Below the pieces are notes generated by a model, which did not search any database, had not been told where the DNA came from, and saw only the letters and a program-made list of their open reading frames with translations. A stretch of DNA of 64,000 nt from Paraspadella gotoi. Its lineage: Eukaryota > Chaetognatha. Numbering within the stretch: position 1 is the stretch's first letter; each line of letters starts with the position of its first letter. The translations under genes were made by a program, and so were the position numbers. The DNA is taken from assembly GCA_051294375.1 (NCBI GenBank), contig JBJCIZ010000744.1, forward strand, positions 438,264-502,263, given 5' to 3'. Shown here one piece after another: positions 1-11,900 of the stretch.

Positions 1-113
1 GCTCCTGAGCGGCCCGTCCCGACCGGGAATGGTTATCTCCCTTGATTCGCGAACGGGTGGACAAGGCTGTCCAGGCCGAGCTCAGGCCGACTGCGTATTT
101 TATGGAAACAGAA
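1..113. other. GC-rich fragment at the window edge, possible exon remnant
   Basis: This stretch is clearly more GC-rich than what follows and ends in a gap. On the plus strand one frame stays open from base 9 to the gap and reads like a charged helical peptide, but it matches no family I know. It may be the end of an exon whose gene lies outside the window, or chance. Coding status is not established. Confidence 0.2.
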
Positions 114-284
114 NNNNNNNNNNNNNNNNNNNNNNNNNNNNNNNNNNNNNNNNNNNNNNNNNNNNNNNNNNNNNNNNNNNNNNNNNNNNNNNNNNNNNNN
201 NNNNNNNNNNNNNNNNNNNNNNNNNNNNNNNNNNNNNNNNNNNNNNNNNNNNNNNNNNNNNNNNNNNNNNNNNNNNNNNNNNNN
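114..284. other. Assembly gap (171 N)
   Basis: Run of N of non-standard length, so probably a size-estimated scaffold gap. Reading frames that cross it are meaningless. Confidence 0.99.
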
Positions 285-824
285 ATTCGGGAAAGGAAAA
301 GGAAAGGGCATCAAAGGAAACAAAAGGATATTTTGAGAAATTAATGTCTTTTCTGAAGATTGATTGAAAATATGTACAACTATTTTTATAAAATTACTAG
401 CCTTGGCGTAAAAAAATCTGCTTGCTTTTTTATTCAAGATCTAAGAAATGAACAAGTTTTGAACTCGTATGTGAAAACCTATAAACTATGTACAACTTCT
501 TGGGATTGTATTGCCACAAAACTATAGTGACCACGCTTTTTTAACCCGCTGTGTATTGTTTTAATTTTTGGTTGTTGAAAATATATAGCATAATAAACTT
601 AAGGATAATTTTTAATTCGTTTATATTCAGGAAGTTATGGTATAAGTAGTCAAAGTTATGAACGAAGTGTAGGAAATTAAAATAAAAACTGTCAAAGAAA
701 AAAAGTTATTTCTTCCGTTTTTTCACGTTAACTCGGCTATAGGGTTCAGGCGATTGGTGGGTCCGGAGAAGAGAGGGAGTTTAAAACCTGGAGGTCTCTC
801 TATACAAGCTTTCTCAGTGGGGTG
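285..824. other. AT-rich non-coding stretch
   Basis: I see no gene, no strong repeat and no RNA signature here. Composition is AT-rich with short homopolymers. Confidence 0.6.
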
Positions 825-1085
825 NNNNNNNNNNNNNNNNNNNNNNNNNNNNNNNNNNNNNNNNNNNNNNNNNNNNNNNNNNNNNNNNNNNNNNNNNNNN
901 NNNNNNNNNNNNNNNNNNNNNNNNNNNNNNNNNNNNNNNNNNNNNNNNNNNNNNNNNNNNNNNNNNNNNNNNNNNNNNNNNNNNNNNNNNNNNNNNNNNN
1001 NNNNNNNNNNNNNNNNNNNNNNNNNNNNNNNNNNNNNNNNNNNNNNNNNNNNNNNNNNNNNNNNNNNNNNNNNNNNNNNNNNNNN
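825..1085. other. Assembly gap (261 N)
   Basis: Run of N flanked on the right by a GA-rich microsatellite, the kind of sequence at which short-read contigs usually break. Confidence 0.99.
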
Positions 1086-3420
1086 ATTTCACAGGGGGTG
1101 GGAGAGAGAGATAGAGAGAGGAAAAACAAAGAGTTAAATTCTTCCGCCTCAAAACTTAATCAAACTTCCCACGACTGATATAGTATCACGATTCCTCCGC
1201 CACTAACCTCCGCCCCCCAGAGGTAATAAGTCAAATTCCCCCCTTCCCCCATCACCTCCCCCTCTTTACTCCTCCCTTATCTTTCTCTCTCCCCCCAATT
1301 TCATCCGCGACATCTCTCCGCCTCCCTTTAAAACAACGCCCCCTACCCCCCCCTCATATCGCGAAGGACGCGATTGTCAATCGTCATTTTTGTCGTCGTC
1401 GTCGTCGTCGTCGTCGTCGATCGACTGGCAGAAGTGCAAGAAGCGTCGGCATCCGATCAAAAGCGCTATTTTTTTTTCCCAGCGTCACTGACGTCATAAT
1501 GCAAATGAGCTTGGCGTCGACTCGGGACGTAATCATGGAGAAAACTCGGGTCCGCCGCCGGCTGCGCGCCATCCTCCCCCCCCCCCCTTTTTACCGCCGG
1601 CCGGAGCCTCGATTTCCCCCGGCAAACTCGTCCAATCTTTACCCACCCCTTCGCAGCCGCTGCCTCCCATTGACTCTTTCCTCACCCTACTCTCGACCAG
1701 ACCTTACTCATAACTTGGATTCCCCATTCTTTTGTCTCCATGTATCAATTATCGATGCTTTCCCAACTCCGCGCTGTTTATCGCAAATAAGTTTTATGGT
1801 AATTTGAATAATCATAATGTTTCGTAAAGGGCTTTCAATGATAATAAATTGATAGTAAATGACAAAGTACAGAGTCGCGAAACTAAGGTCAACAATAAAG
1901 AAAAATAAAAACACTAAACAAAGTCATTCATTTTCGAAATTGTCGACGAAATCATTTCTTCCTCCCCCAACAATCCTGACATTAATTCGAAAACCTCCTC
2001 TCTCCATTTTTCTCCCTCTCTTCCCCTCTCCCTCTCCCTCGTCTCTCTCCCCCTTCTTTTCCTCTCTTAGATCGCCATTCTCACGACGACGACAACAACA
2101 ACAGCCAACGAGCCGATTCATTTTCACAACATCACCACTCGAGTCATTAATGACCGACCGACCGACCACTCCACTCTCAAGACTCAGTCTTCTTCACTCC
2201 CTCTCTCTCTCACACCAAACAAATACAAGGGAGAGGAAAACCCTAAATTTTCCGTCACCAGTCTCTCTTTCGCTCTCTAGTCTTCTTATCTTTGATTAAT
2301 TTTTTTTTTGTCTACGCTCTCTCTGTTCTCTCTCTCTCTTCCTCTCCTCCTCTCTCTCCATGCCTTCTCTGTCGTCAACAAACGCTTGGGTACCACACAT
2401 CAAGTGTTGGCAAAAAAACAAAAAAAAATAAAAAAAAAAAAAAAAAGTGAACAAACACTTGACTCAAAAAAGGAGAAAAAAAAGTTTCGAGCGTTGCATT
2501 TACCTAACGACCCGTATTTTGACATCAAACAAAAGTTTCACTTTCGTTTCAAAATCCTATTCTCTCTCTCTCTCTTCTCTCTCCTCGTCTCTTCTTCTCT
2601 CCTCTCTCTCTCTCTCTCCTCTCCTATCTCTCTCTCTCCTCTTTCATTTTTCCTTTCACAACTTTTCATTTTCCATTCTTAATTTCTTTCGTTCTTGTCA
2701 TAAGAATTTCTTTCTTTTTTTTTGATTGCGATTGAATCGCAGATCGCCCGCTAGGTGGCCAAGAGTGAGAGGGAGGACGGAGAGAGAGAGAGTGACAGGA
2801 GAGGATGGAGAAGAGAGAGAGAGATGGAAACGAGCAAAGAAAATAAGCCACACAGCACAAAAACAGATGCTCATTCTTATCATGTAGCTTTCACTCCCAC
2901 TCTCTCACTCTCTGCGTCTCCGCGTCTTCTCCAGTCCTAACGTCTCCCCTCGTCCATCTCCGTCTCTCTCTCTCTCGCCCCATCTCTCCTCTCCTCGTCC
3001 ATCCTCGCGAGATTTCTCTTGCGATGATGATGAACACGGATGGCGGGCCTTGTCTCGGAATTGTTTGCATCTGTGGCACAATTATGCGGAGTCCCACTCT
3101 CTCCTCTTTCTCACTCCTCCCTTACTACCTTCTCTTACTCCCTCTCTCCTTTCTCGTCCTCTCTCTCTCTCTTCCTCTCTTCTCTCCCGATGGTGGAAAT
3201 TTCTTCACTCCCCTACGTTTTGAATCGAATCGCGAAACTCTGGCTTCTTTGTCGCCATCAAGAGGAGGAGGAGGAGGAGGAGGAGGAGGAGGAGGAAAAG
3301 AAGAGACTTGCAATTTCATCAATGCTCTTTTTTGTGTGTGTGGGCGCTTCTGTGTGTGTTGTGTCTTTATTTCTTTTTTTACTTTTTTCCGAATGAAAAT
3401 TGCAAGATTACTTGTTTTAC
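1086..3420. repeat. Pyrimidine-rich block with CT, GTC and GGA microsatellites
   Basis: The plus strand is dominated by C and T, with (GTC)n at about 1391-1420, CT runs at 2010-2060, 2270-2360 and 2560-2640, and (GGA)n at 3261-3296. Open frames here encode only Ser/Leu/Pro or Arg runs, so they are microsatellite shadows. A promoter-like motif pair at 1489-1506 is listed separately. No exon can be supported. Confidence 0.7.
1489..1506. promoter_or_regulatory. CRE palindrome plus octamer motif
   Basis: A perfect TGACGTCA (1489-1496) is followed two bases later by ATGCAAAT (1499-1506). These are the consensus sites for CREB/ATF and for POU-domain factors. They sit in a CpG-containing patch next to long pyrimidine tracts, as in some promoters, but no gene start is visible nearby. 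Function is inferred from motif match only. Confidence 0.35.
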
Positions 3421-4660
3421 TACAGTAGAATAAGTTTTTTTTTAAATGATATTATTAATTTAAGACATTTGAATGTTTATACAACGATACAACAACACAA
3501 TTTCTAACAAGATTTGAATCTTCCTGGCTTTTTTCTTTTTTTTTCTAATGTAACGTCGTCATAGATGCGCCAATATCAAACTAGAACTCAAGAAATGTTT
3601 TGACAAATAGTTCGTTAGTTTTCTCTTGTTTATATTACAAGACAACTTTCGTTAAGCGACGACGACGACGACGACGACGACAAAGAACGACGACTCGTCG
3701 GATCTCAATTTGTGAATTTCCTATCATTTCTTATCTGGGATTCGGGGATCGAATCGATTCGCTTAATTTTACTTTCCAATTCCTTTTTGATTGCGTCGGA
3801 AGCGAGGAAGCAACGAGGCGGGCGTGGCGCGTTGGGGGGGGGCGGAGGGGGCGTGGCACGTGGGGGTTAAAAGTCGCCTAAACATGTGGGGGTTGGATGG
3901 GGTTGATGGGGCGAGAAGAATTGGGGGGCAAGAGTGAAAGGGGAAAGAGACGTGAGGGGGGAAAGAAAGAAAGAAAGAAAGACAAAAAAAAATTAAATAC
4001 AAACAAAAAGAGTTTAAGATCAAATACAATTTTTTTCCTTGTAAAAATGAGAAAAAAAAAGAATAAAAAGAAAAGTTAAAAGAAATATTCATTTTTGGCA
4101 AACGAGTCATAGAAATACTTTCTTGACAAAAGCCAGCCACCTCATTTTATACCACGGCAGTATCACGCCTTTATCACACTCGTATCGCTTTAGTATCACG
4201 TCTACGTTGCTTCTTTATCACTCCTTTATCATTCCCAGGGCCAAAATTAACCGCGCGGAGAAACGACCCTCATCAACCTTTTTTCTCCTGCGAACTTCGC
4301 CCATTATCTCGCTCTCTGTCTTTCTTTCTCTCTTTCTCTCTTTCTTTCTTTATAAAATTGGTACAACCAACATAAAATTCATACGTTTCTTTCTGACTTA
4401 CGTTCTTTCTTTCTCCCTCTCTTTCTTTGTTCCATTGTGTTCTATCTTTCTGTTCTCTATTCTAATTTCCCCCCCGCTCTCTCTCTCTCTCTCCCCCTCT
4501 CTCTCCCTCTCTCTCTCTCTCTCTCGTAATCATTTTCTAATTCATCTTTGTCTGATTTTTTTTCCTAAACCCAAATTCCAATGTTTAGCGGCCGTGGAGA
4601 AAATTTTAATTCCAGTCTTGTTTTTTAAAAGGCTCCCCAGGCGAAAAATAGAGAGCGATC
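3421..4660. other. Non-coding DNA with GAC and CT microsatellites
   Basis: Contains (GAC)n at about 3657-3682, G-rich tracts near 3830-3910, poly-A rich DNA near 3960-4080, a short match at about 4350-4383 to the terminus of the dispersed repeat seen at 59.1 kb, and dense CT/CTTT microsatellites from 4300 to 4525. The long Ser/Leu frame through it is low-complexity and not a gene. Confidence 0.6.
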
Positions 4661-4691
<31 letters not shown>

Positions 4692-4806
4692 AAGAGGACG
4701 AAGAACGAGGATAACGAACGACAACGACTAAGATGACGACGACATCAAATGAGGACGACGAACGACGACGAACGATGACGACGACGACAACGACGAACGA
4801 CGACCT
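4661..4806. repeat. (GAC/GAA) trinucleotide repeat tract
   Basis: About 145 bp of GAC repeats interrupted by GAA, AAC and ATG variants. Frames through it give Asp/Thr/Arg runs on either strand with no flanking coding support. Confidence 0.85.
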
Positions 4807-5083
4807 GCTAGCTGGTAGAGAGAATTGGAGAGATGGAATGAAAAGATTTGGAGAAAGGCGCCGCGGCAGAATACTAAGTAATATCGGTAAACAGAGGGCG
4901 CAGAGTGAGAGGGAGTGGAATTGGATAGAGAGAGAGAGAGTGAAGGAGAAAATATGATACAGAGGGAAGGCAAAAGGAACGACAAAAGAAGGTTAAAGAA
5001 CAGAGTAAAATGGGAAGTAGAAAAAAGTAAGGCATGGCATGGCATGGTAGGAATTAAAAAGTGATGGAGAAAAGAAAAATCGG

Positions 5084-5215
5084 TAATTGGTACATTTATT
5101 ACAATTAGCCAATAGCCATTCATTCAAAGAATAAGCTGACTTTGGACAGGCTATGGTGGGTTAAGATAATAACCCCGCTTTCAATCAAGACTAACTCCCA
5201 GTCCATTTTATTAAT
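5084..5215 (+). repeat. Dispersed repeat family M, copy 1 (partial)
   Basis: Shares the order of short blocks GGTACA, CATTCATT, ATAAGCT, TTGGACAGGCT and TTTCAATCAAGACT with sequence at 59.1-59.3 kb, and with its inverted mate at 59.49-59.735 kb. Partial relatives also lie at 13.5 and 21.35 kb. It looks like a non-autonomous mobile element fragment. No coding capacity. Confidence 0.6.
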
Positions 5216-5464
5216 TATATTAACTTTATTAATTATAATAAGAAAGATAGTAAATAAAGAGATGCGACAGGTTCCTCTCTTCGCTTTGACCTCGCGACCC
5301 AAAATCTATTTCGCTCAATGTTGCTGTCGTTGTTGTTGTTGTAGTTGTTGTTGTTTTGAGGTCGCGAGGTCGCGCGATTTGTCAAGGTGGATCGGGTTCC
5401 AAAAGTCACGTCCATTTTTGTCAAGGGTCACTTGATCTCTATTTGGGGTCAATTGCTAGTTTAG

Positions 5465-5632
5465 AGCCGCTATGGAGGCCGCTATGGAGGCCGCTCTGGA
5501 GGCCGCTCTGGAGGCCGCTCTGGAGGCCGCTCTGGAGGCCGCTCTGGAGGCCGCTCTGGAGGCCGCTCTGGAGGCCGCTCTGGAGGCCGCTCTGGAGGCC
5601 GCTCTGGTGGCCGCTCTGGAGGCCGCTCGGGG
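5465..5632 (+). repeat. 12-bp GC-rich minisatellite, about 14 units
   Basis: Tandem array of GCCGCTCTGGAG with a few A/T variants in the first two units and one GGTG variant near 5607. Because the unit is 12 bp (4 codons), frames on both strands stay open, giving tetrapeptide repeats such as EAAL or RPLW on plus and PPER or AASR on minus. The flanks show no other sign of coding. Confidence 0.95.
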
Positions 5633-6022
5633 AAAACCTTGCGTATATGTATCATGTTCCCTAAACGCCATTTAATTCTGTCTTTTTTAAACAATAAATG
5701 AGCGCCAAAGTACATAGAAAAAATATTGGCCATTTTGGCATTGTAGCAGAGTAATTTGTGAATCATTTTAAATGAGATTGTGTTCATCAATCTCATTTGC
5801 ATACTGTAATATTATACATAAGTATTAAGAAAATCTTATTATATTGTCTTGAAGATTTATATTGTTATTTTACATCGGCAAATTATTATGTTTGTTTGTG
5901 GTTCAATAAATAGTAAAATATCTAATAAGTTATTAAACATTATAATACAGAAAGTATCCTTGGCCTTATCGCGATATATGGCCTACCCTCTTACTGCCTT
6001 CTCCATACACTTATGAAACTCC
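5633..6022. other. AT-rich non-coding stretch
   Basis: No gene, repeat or RNA signature seen. Confidence 0.6.
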
Positions 6023-6165
6023 TTTTCTATTTCATATCTTTAATCATCCCATTTCAATTCCTATCTCATTTTCTATTTCATATCTTTAATCATCCCATTT
6101 CAATTCCTATCTCATTTTCTATTTCATATCTTTAATCATCCCATTTCAATTCCTATCTCCTTTTC
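6023..6165 (+). repeat. 46-bp tandem repeat, three units
   Basis: Units begin at 6023, 6069 and 6115 with TTTTCTATTTCATATC and are virtually identical; a fourth partial unit starts at 6161. Near-identity implies recent duplication or slippage. There are no spacers of differing sequence, so it is not a CRISPR array. Confidence 0.95.
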
Positions 6166-6445
6166 TATTTTCTTTCCTAGTTTCCTCTCCCTTTTTGAAT
6201 TCCTATTTATTCATCCTTTCAAAGTCTCAATCATCAAATTTTTTTTTCACTTTTTTTATTTTCATATTTTTTATTTACTTTTTTCCTCTCATATCTTTCT
6301 TCCTGTATAAAGCATCAAGAAAACTTGGGCGCCCTTCTGCATCACAGCATCTTTCCTTTTTCGTTCAGTCAATGCCCCATTTCATCATTTTCTCCCGTTA
6401 CCTTATTTACCGATAAGGTAAATAAATAAATAAATAAATAAATAA
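6166..6445. other. T-rich DNA ending in (AAAT)n
   Basis: Poly-T rich sequence ending in an AAAT microsatellite (6415-6445) that runs straight into a 25-N gap. Confidence 0.8.
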
Positions 6446-6470
6446 NNNNNNNNNNNNNNNNNNNNNNNNN
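6446..6470. other. 25-N assembly gap
   Basis: Exactly 25 N, the same as three other gaps here (29720, 48183, 55122). A fixed size marks an unsized join. It is the outer boundary of the left palindrome arm. Confidence 0.98.
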
Positions 6471-8993
6471 TCTCTTCCTCACCCGGCTTCTACTTCTTCC
6501 TTTGCTTTTCCGCTTCCAGATCTTTGAGTGGCCGTGCAGAGCTTGATTCAGTCCGTTCTTGTCACCGAGTCAGTCGCAACGGGATCTCCGGCGAGCAGCG
6601 GCTCGCTCTTGTCGGTCGTCCTCTCTTAATCGGCCGCGTCGTAAGAGGCGATTGATCGACGATGAACTGGGCGTTGTCCTCAAGATGAGCATCCTCGGTG
6701 AAGGTTTGAGGCCCTCCTGGCGGCGCAATGGTCCTGGATGAAATCGGAGAGATCTTCGTAGGTGCCGCGTAGTTTTCGGCACTAAGAACTCGATGGTGTA
6801 TTTTTGAAAGTAAAGATCTTTCTCGGAGAGAGTGAAAATAAGCGGGGAGTACTCTTCGTGAGGTTGCTGAAGGTAGTAATCTCGCGTACATGGTGGTTAA
6901 TCCACGGGTTACCTGGGGAAGGGGGTTTGAAATGAATAAATCTATTCGCTTAAAGCATTGAATTTTCAAAAAACCCTATGAAGAAATGTCCTTTTTGAAA
7001 TTGGTACAAAAACACTATGTAATTAACAACTTACAGGAAAATTTTGGTTAAAAGTCTGTCCAGTGTCCCGAAGACTGGGACGAGATAGCCCAAGTTATTT
7101 AATTAACAAATTAATATTTTCTAGGATGTTTTTACCTGTACAATTTTAAATTATTAAGCCCCTAAATCCAATAAGCTTATGAGTCGCTAAAAGGCCCACA
7201 AATGATATGAATTAAAAGTTAAAAAGTTAAAACGCCAATCAAACATTTCCTCAACGGTTTTATGTTCATTAAGGCGGTAGTGAAAGTTACATACGAAAAT
7301 TCTAAAATGTCAATTATGATAACATACCATCAGTGGGGAATATTAATTTATAAAAAAAATTAATTTATATTTTTTAATTTTCGTATGTAGCTATATTATA
7401 TATAGTAATTATCCTTTAAAAATCGAAAAATTTTCAAAATAGGCTTTTCTAATTTTGATTGCAGATTTGAAGTCCTCGTCAAATAAGTTGATCAAAAGAA
7501 AATATAAATCATTTTTAAAAAATTCTTTCATTAATGGTTAACAATTAAAAAAACTATATTTAATATATAAAAAATTAATTTTCAGCTTAAAATATAGCTT
7601 TTTTAATTTTTTGACCCACTTAATGAAGGAATTTTTTTAAAGACTTATATTTCTTTTTAACCAACTTTTATGACGAATCAATTTCTGGCAAAAAAATGCT
7701 TAGAAAACTGTTTTGAAAATATTAACATTTATTGTTAAGTAACTAGTATATGGCCTACTGCGTATAGATTGGTACAATTTATTAGAATATTTTTATACAT
7801 AAATGTTCATTAGGTATATTTTGTTCCGTTCCTCACTTTTAGAATTTTAAAAATTTAAAGTTAAATGTAGAAATTTTACTAGCCTTAATGTTCATTCCAA
7901 CCCCTCTTTTTTAAAAACTTGGGAATTCGCTATCAGAATCCCGTGATCCACCGATTCGTTAACGGGACCGGACTCGGACCAAGCGGGGACGCCGCCTGTC
8001 GGCGGAACCGCGGGGTTCTCAGCTGAAGGCGGGTTTGACGATCCCGTTGACGAAGTCTCCACGTTTCCTCTCGAGCGAGTCCGGCCGAGAAGTCGAACCA
8101 AGTGTTGTTCCTTGTCGCAAGACGGCTGTAGGCAAGTCATGAGGAAGGTCATCCCCGCTCGTCGCATTCCAAAGCCTCCAACTGTAAAGATGGAGATGGG
8201 GAAAGGTTTTGGTTGATTGGGAAGATTGTGGTTCAGATCTGTAAAGTCCGCTTTGAATATGTTTAAAATATGTAATTGCACTTTAATAACAAGAATAATA
8301 TTATTCATTTTCAAAAAAGCTTGTAACATTCAAGTTTTAACCTTATCTCGCTTTGCAAAGTTGCAAAATTCGAAAAAAAAAGTCAAAATAGTTTTTATTA
8401 AAAAACATCAATCATTATATTAACTAACTCTAAACGCACCATAAACCCATCTTCCTTCCATCCCCCCTCGGAACCTCCAATCGCTCGTCGGTTCAAAGCG
8501 ACGACGCTCATCCACTCCTTCCGCGGTTCGTTCTCGCATCATCCTCAGCTGCGGGTTTTTCCCCGTCGACGATTTGTCGACACTCGGTGCATCTTTTCGG
8601 GTGGGAACCTTGGTCGATCTTCTTCGCGGCGGCTGCGGCTCCGCTGGCTGTCCGAGCCGGAGTTGCAGCGTGTGGCGGAGCACGTCGGGAGCCTTGACGG
8701 CCGGCTTGGCGGTGTTCCGAAGTGTCGCGCCGCCTCCGTCTGAGCCGCTTGTCAGGTCGGGATTCGCGGAAGGAGAGTGCATTTTCGTTCGAGGTTTCTG
8801 CGCTTTTCTATATGAGGCTGAAGAGACGGTGGAGAAACAAGTACTTGAATCGAAGGCTGCGACCGTTTTGGGAGGTCGTCTTCGTTTTTCTATTCGACGT
8901 CGACGCGGTTCCCCGGGTTCGCTTCCGGGTTCGCGTTCGGGTAGTCTTGACCTTTGCTCCGGTCGAAGTTCGGCATGGAACACGTCTGCACAT
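6471..8993 (-). pseudogene. DNMT1: DNMT1 copy 1, broken 5' exons (minus strand)
   Basis: Three DNMT1 exons can be placed by matching copy 2: exon 1 about 8993-8475 (N-terminal region with PIP-like box), exon 2 about 8181-7918 (first part of the RFTS domain), and exon 3 from 6912 down to the gap at 6470 (second RFTS part). Every exon carries one-base insertions and deletions that shift the frame. For example, the N-terminal peptide is readable only in pieces, and RFTS fragments such as FTED, QFIVDQ and PAYFHSL appear in changing frames. The CXXC, BAH and catalytic parts are absent because the sequence ends at the gap. Either a decayed inverted duplicate or, more likely, an uncorrected long-read copy of the locus at 25.8-28.2 kb. 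It cannot encode a working enzyme as written. Confidence 0.8.
7273..7886 (-). mobile_element. TTAA-flanked palindromic MITE in DNMT1 intron 2 (copy 1)
   Basis: Left-arm counterpart of the element described at 26882-27489. The terminal blocks TTAAGGCG and GCCTTAAT are recognisable at both ends, and the inner sequence folds back on itself. No coding capacity. Confidence 0.6.
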
Positions 8994-11900
8994 GCTGGAA
9001 AGTTAAAATTAGAAAGCAATCATGATGATGAAGCGGATTTCCGGAAATTACAGTAAAATAGCCAAAAATAGAAAATTCATGAAATATTTTTCATATTTAG
9101 CATGAGGCAATTCAAATGAGAAATACGGCGCAAATATCTGCTCATCAAATGCGAATAAGATTTGGGATAGGAATGCCCGGAAATACAAATCATCGAAGCT
9201 ACATTTACAAATGAAAAAAAGAAATACTATTTATAAGGCATTTATGCACGAATTGCGAAATCAACAGAAAAGCCGGAAAAAAATGAGGCCAAACTGCGGA
9301 AATCATGAGACGAAGGCTAACGAGGGATTCGTTAATTAAATAAAATATTTAAAAGAAATGACATTTAAACTGAAATTTTTTTTTCTGTTTTCGTTAAAAC
9401 TGAATAGAAGATTAAGGTGTTTCGTCCGTCTGTTTCTTTCCGTCCCGCCAAAAATCTCCTCTCGGATCAACAAAAGATCATCGCTTCAGCCTACTCGAAC
9501 CTTTTCTTAAAACTGTATGATTAAATTGGATTAATGAGATTTAAAATTAAATAAGAAAAAAAAAATAATCATAATGAAATGTGTTTTAATGCTATATTTG
9601 ACAATTAATGAACCCTTCTAAGTCTTTCAAAAGTGTTTATTCTGCTCGCGTTAAATCTAAGAGATATGCGTGAAGCACAAGTACAGGTTTTTTTTGCTGC
9701 GTCATGCTTACTCTGTCTACTTGTTAATTCCTTGCAAACCCGTTTACTATTTTTTCAATAAATATTTGTTTTAATCACGTGGCCTCGCCGCCTGTTTAAA
9801 CTCACGCCTTCCTGATAAGACATGAAAAATTATTATTAATAATAATACGTAATTTGTTTTAAGATGAGTAAGGATAAGTAAATTTGTTTGAAGGAAGAAA
9901 TTGAGCAAAGCGATTGTGGCATCTGAGTCAAAGCCTGAACGGAAAACAAAGGTCAGCCGCGATTTAAAAGATGGTGGAAAACCTCCATGGTTTTTTCATT
10001 AAATTTTATCATAAATGAAATGAAAGATAAACATACAAAATTTCTTAGTTTATAAAATTCATTACGAATACAGGGGACTTCAATCTGACTTGTAATATAA
10101 TCGAACAAAGAGAAATCAGTTTATAAAATTTTTTTCATACTAATAGAAAATACTTTTACCCCCAAATTCGTGACATTCTTGCGAGGATAGTTTGATGTAT
10201 TATGAACTTTTTGCCTCAGAGGGTAAAATTTCTGAAGAAAGAATTTTTTTACTTTGAAAGTGGATCTTATTTTCAATTCCTTCGTTCCGCATTAAGAACA
10301 ATTGAATTTTTTTTCATGCTTCATTTTATAATTAATAAGATACTCTAGTAAATGTATCAACGATACGCACGAATTAATTTTTTTTTATAAATATGATAAG
10401 TACTTTAATAATAATCATCTACGTTTTCCTTTTAAAATCTATTTAAAAAATAAATTTCAGTTTGGGAAAAAAAAATTAACAAAAAGAGCGACTTTGGTTG
10501 ATAAATAATAGTTACCATAGTAAATAAAAGTTATGGTTTTACATTAAAATTTTTTTTATAATAACAAATCGCAAAGCTGATTTTTATCAGCAAAATTTTT
10601 TATTTATTATAACAGAAAATTCACAATCAAGCATTAAGAAATTGTAAAATTTGCTAAAAACGTCAAAATTTGGGACGAAAAATGAAGAAAAGTGACTCCC
10701 GCGCTTGGAGAGCTAAATGTGAATATACTTTTAAGAATTTTTTTTAGGTTAACTAAACGTACAAGTAGTTTTCTAAGCTAATAAATGTTATAAAAATAAT
10801 ATAGCAGCGAAAGTTACGAGTTTAATCAAGTTGTTCTGTATCGTTCATGCTTGAAGTCCCTGTACTATTTGTTCTTTTTGGTTTATAAAACATTTTTAGG
10901 GACGTAAGCTGTTCCTACGTTAAAACTGACGATTTCAGCTATTATTATTGTATTTTTTTTATCCTTTTTCTGTTTCGGTTGTGATTTGGTTTAGAACAAA
11001 AGGTTTGAAGAGAGATTTAACAACGATTTTATTTGTTATAGTGAAACGACAAATGTTTCGACTGCACATACGAGTCTTCTTCAGGCTGAAGAAGACTCGT
11101 ATGTGAGTCGAAAATGTCGTTTCACTATGAAATTAAATCGTTGTTAAGTCTCTTTCAAACTTTGTTTCTAAAGCTATTTATTATAGAAACTTCTCTGCCA
11201 TCGTAGATCCTCCATTTTTTTTTTTCACAGATTTTACATTATCTAAAATACATTCTCCATTTCTCTTATTGCCTCATCGACTGAGAGTTCATCGATCCCT
11301 CCTCAGTCTTTCCCAACCTCGACTTTCTGCTCACGCTCGCAATTTTCACTCGCCGCCTTCTCACCTTAAACCTTCCTCAACGGCATTTCCCCCCCCCAAT
11401 CCCGCACCCCCTATCCTCCATCGACGCTCCTCCGCCGATTTCGTTCGCTCGCGTCACCGAAGAATCGCAATAATCATAATCGCGGCAATTTGCAGGAACA
11501 AATGGCCCCACATCCATCCTGAGCAAATATCAATTCGTCGTCTTCGCCGTCGTTTCAAATCTCGCCCCCGCCCCGCTTGCCTTTCGTCCTCTCTTTCCTT
11601 CCTCGTATTCTCACCTCCCTCTCTTTCTTCCTCTCTTTCTCTTTATTCTCTCATCGATGGTTTCCATGAAAATTGGCAAAGTTACTTGTTTTCAGCTAGT
11701 TTTTAAGTTTTAGCCTTTTTGAAATATTTAATGTTATTTAGCATATATTAATTTTATTAATTATACAATTATGTATATATTTTTTATTGTTAGTTTTTTT
11801 TTTCAATTGTCATGGTGTGGCCCCGCTCTTCAAAATTATTTTATAATGACTATATTTGTAAAGGGATGTATGTAGTGTGTTTCTTCTGAAAATACTTAAC

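Noticed and set aside
4123-4731. 202-codon Ser/Leu/Phe-rich frame ending in an Asp run
   Set aside because: CT microsatellite followed by a GAC repeat; low complexity throughout.
6023-6165. 46-bp repeats considered as a CRISPR array
   Set aside because: Units are directly adjacent with no spacers, and the genome is clearly animal.
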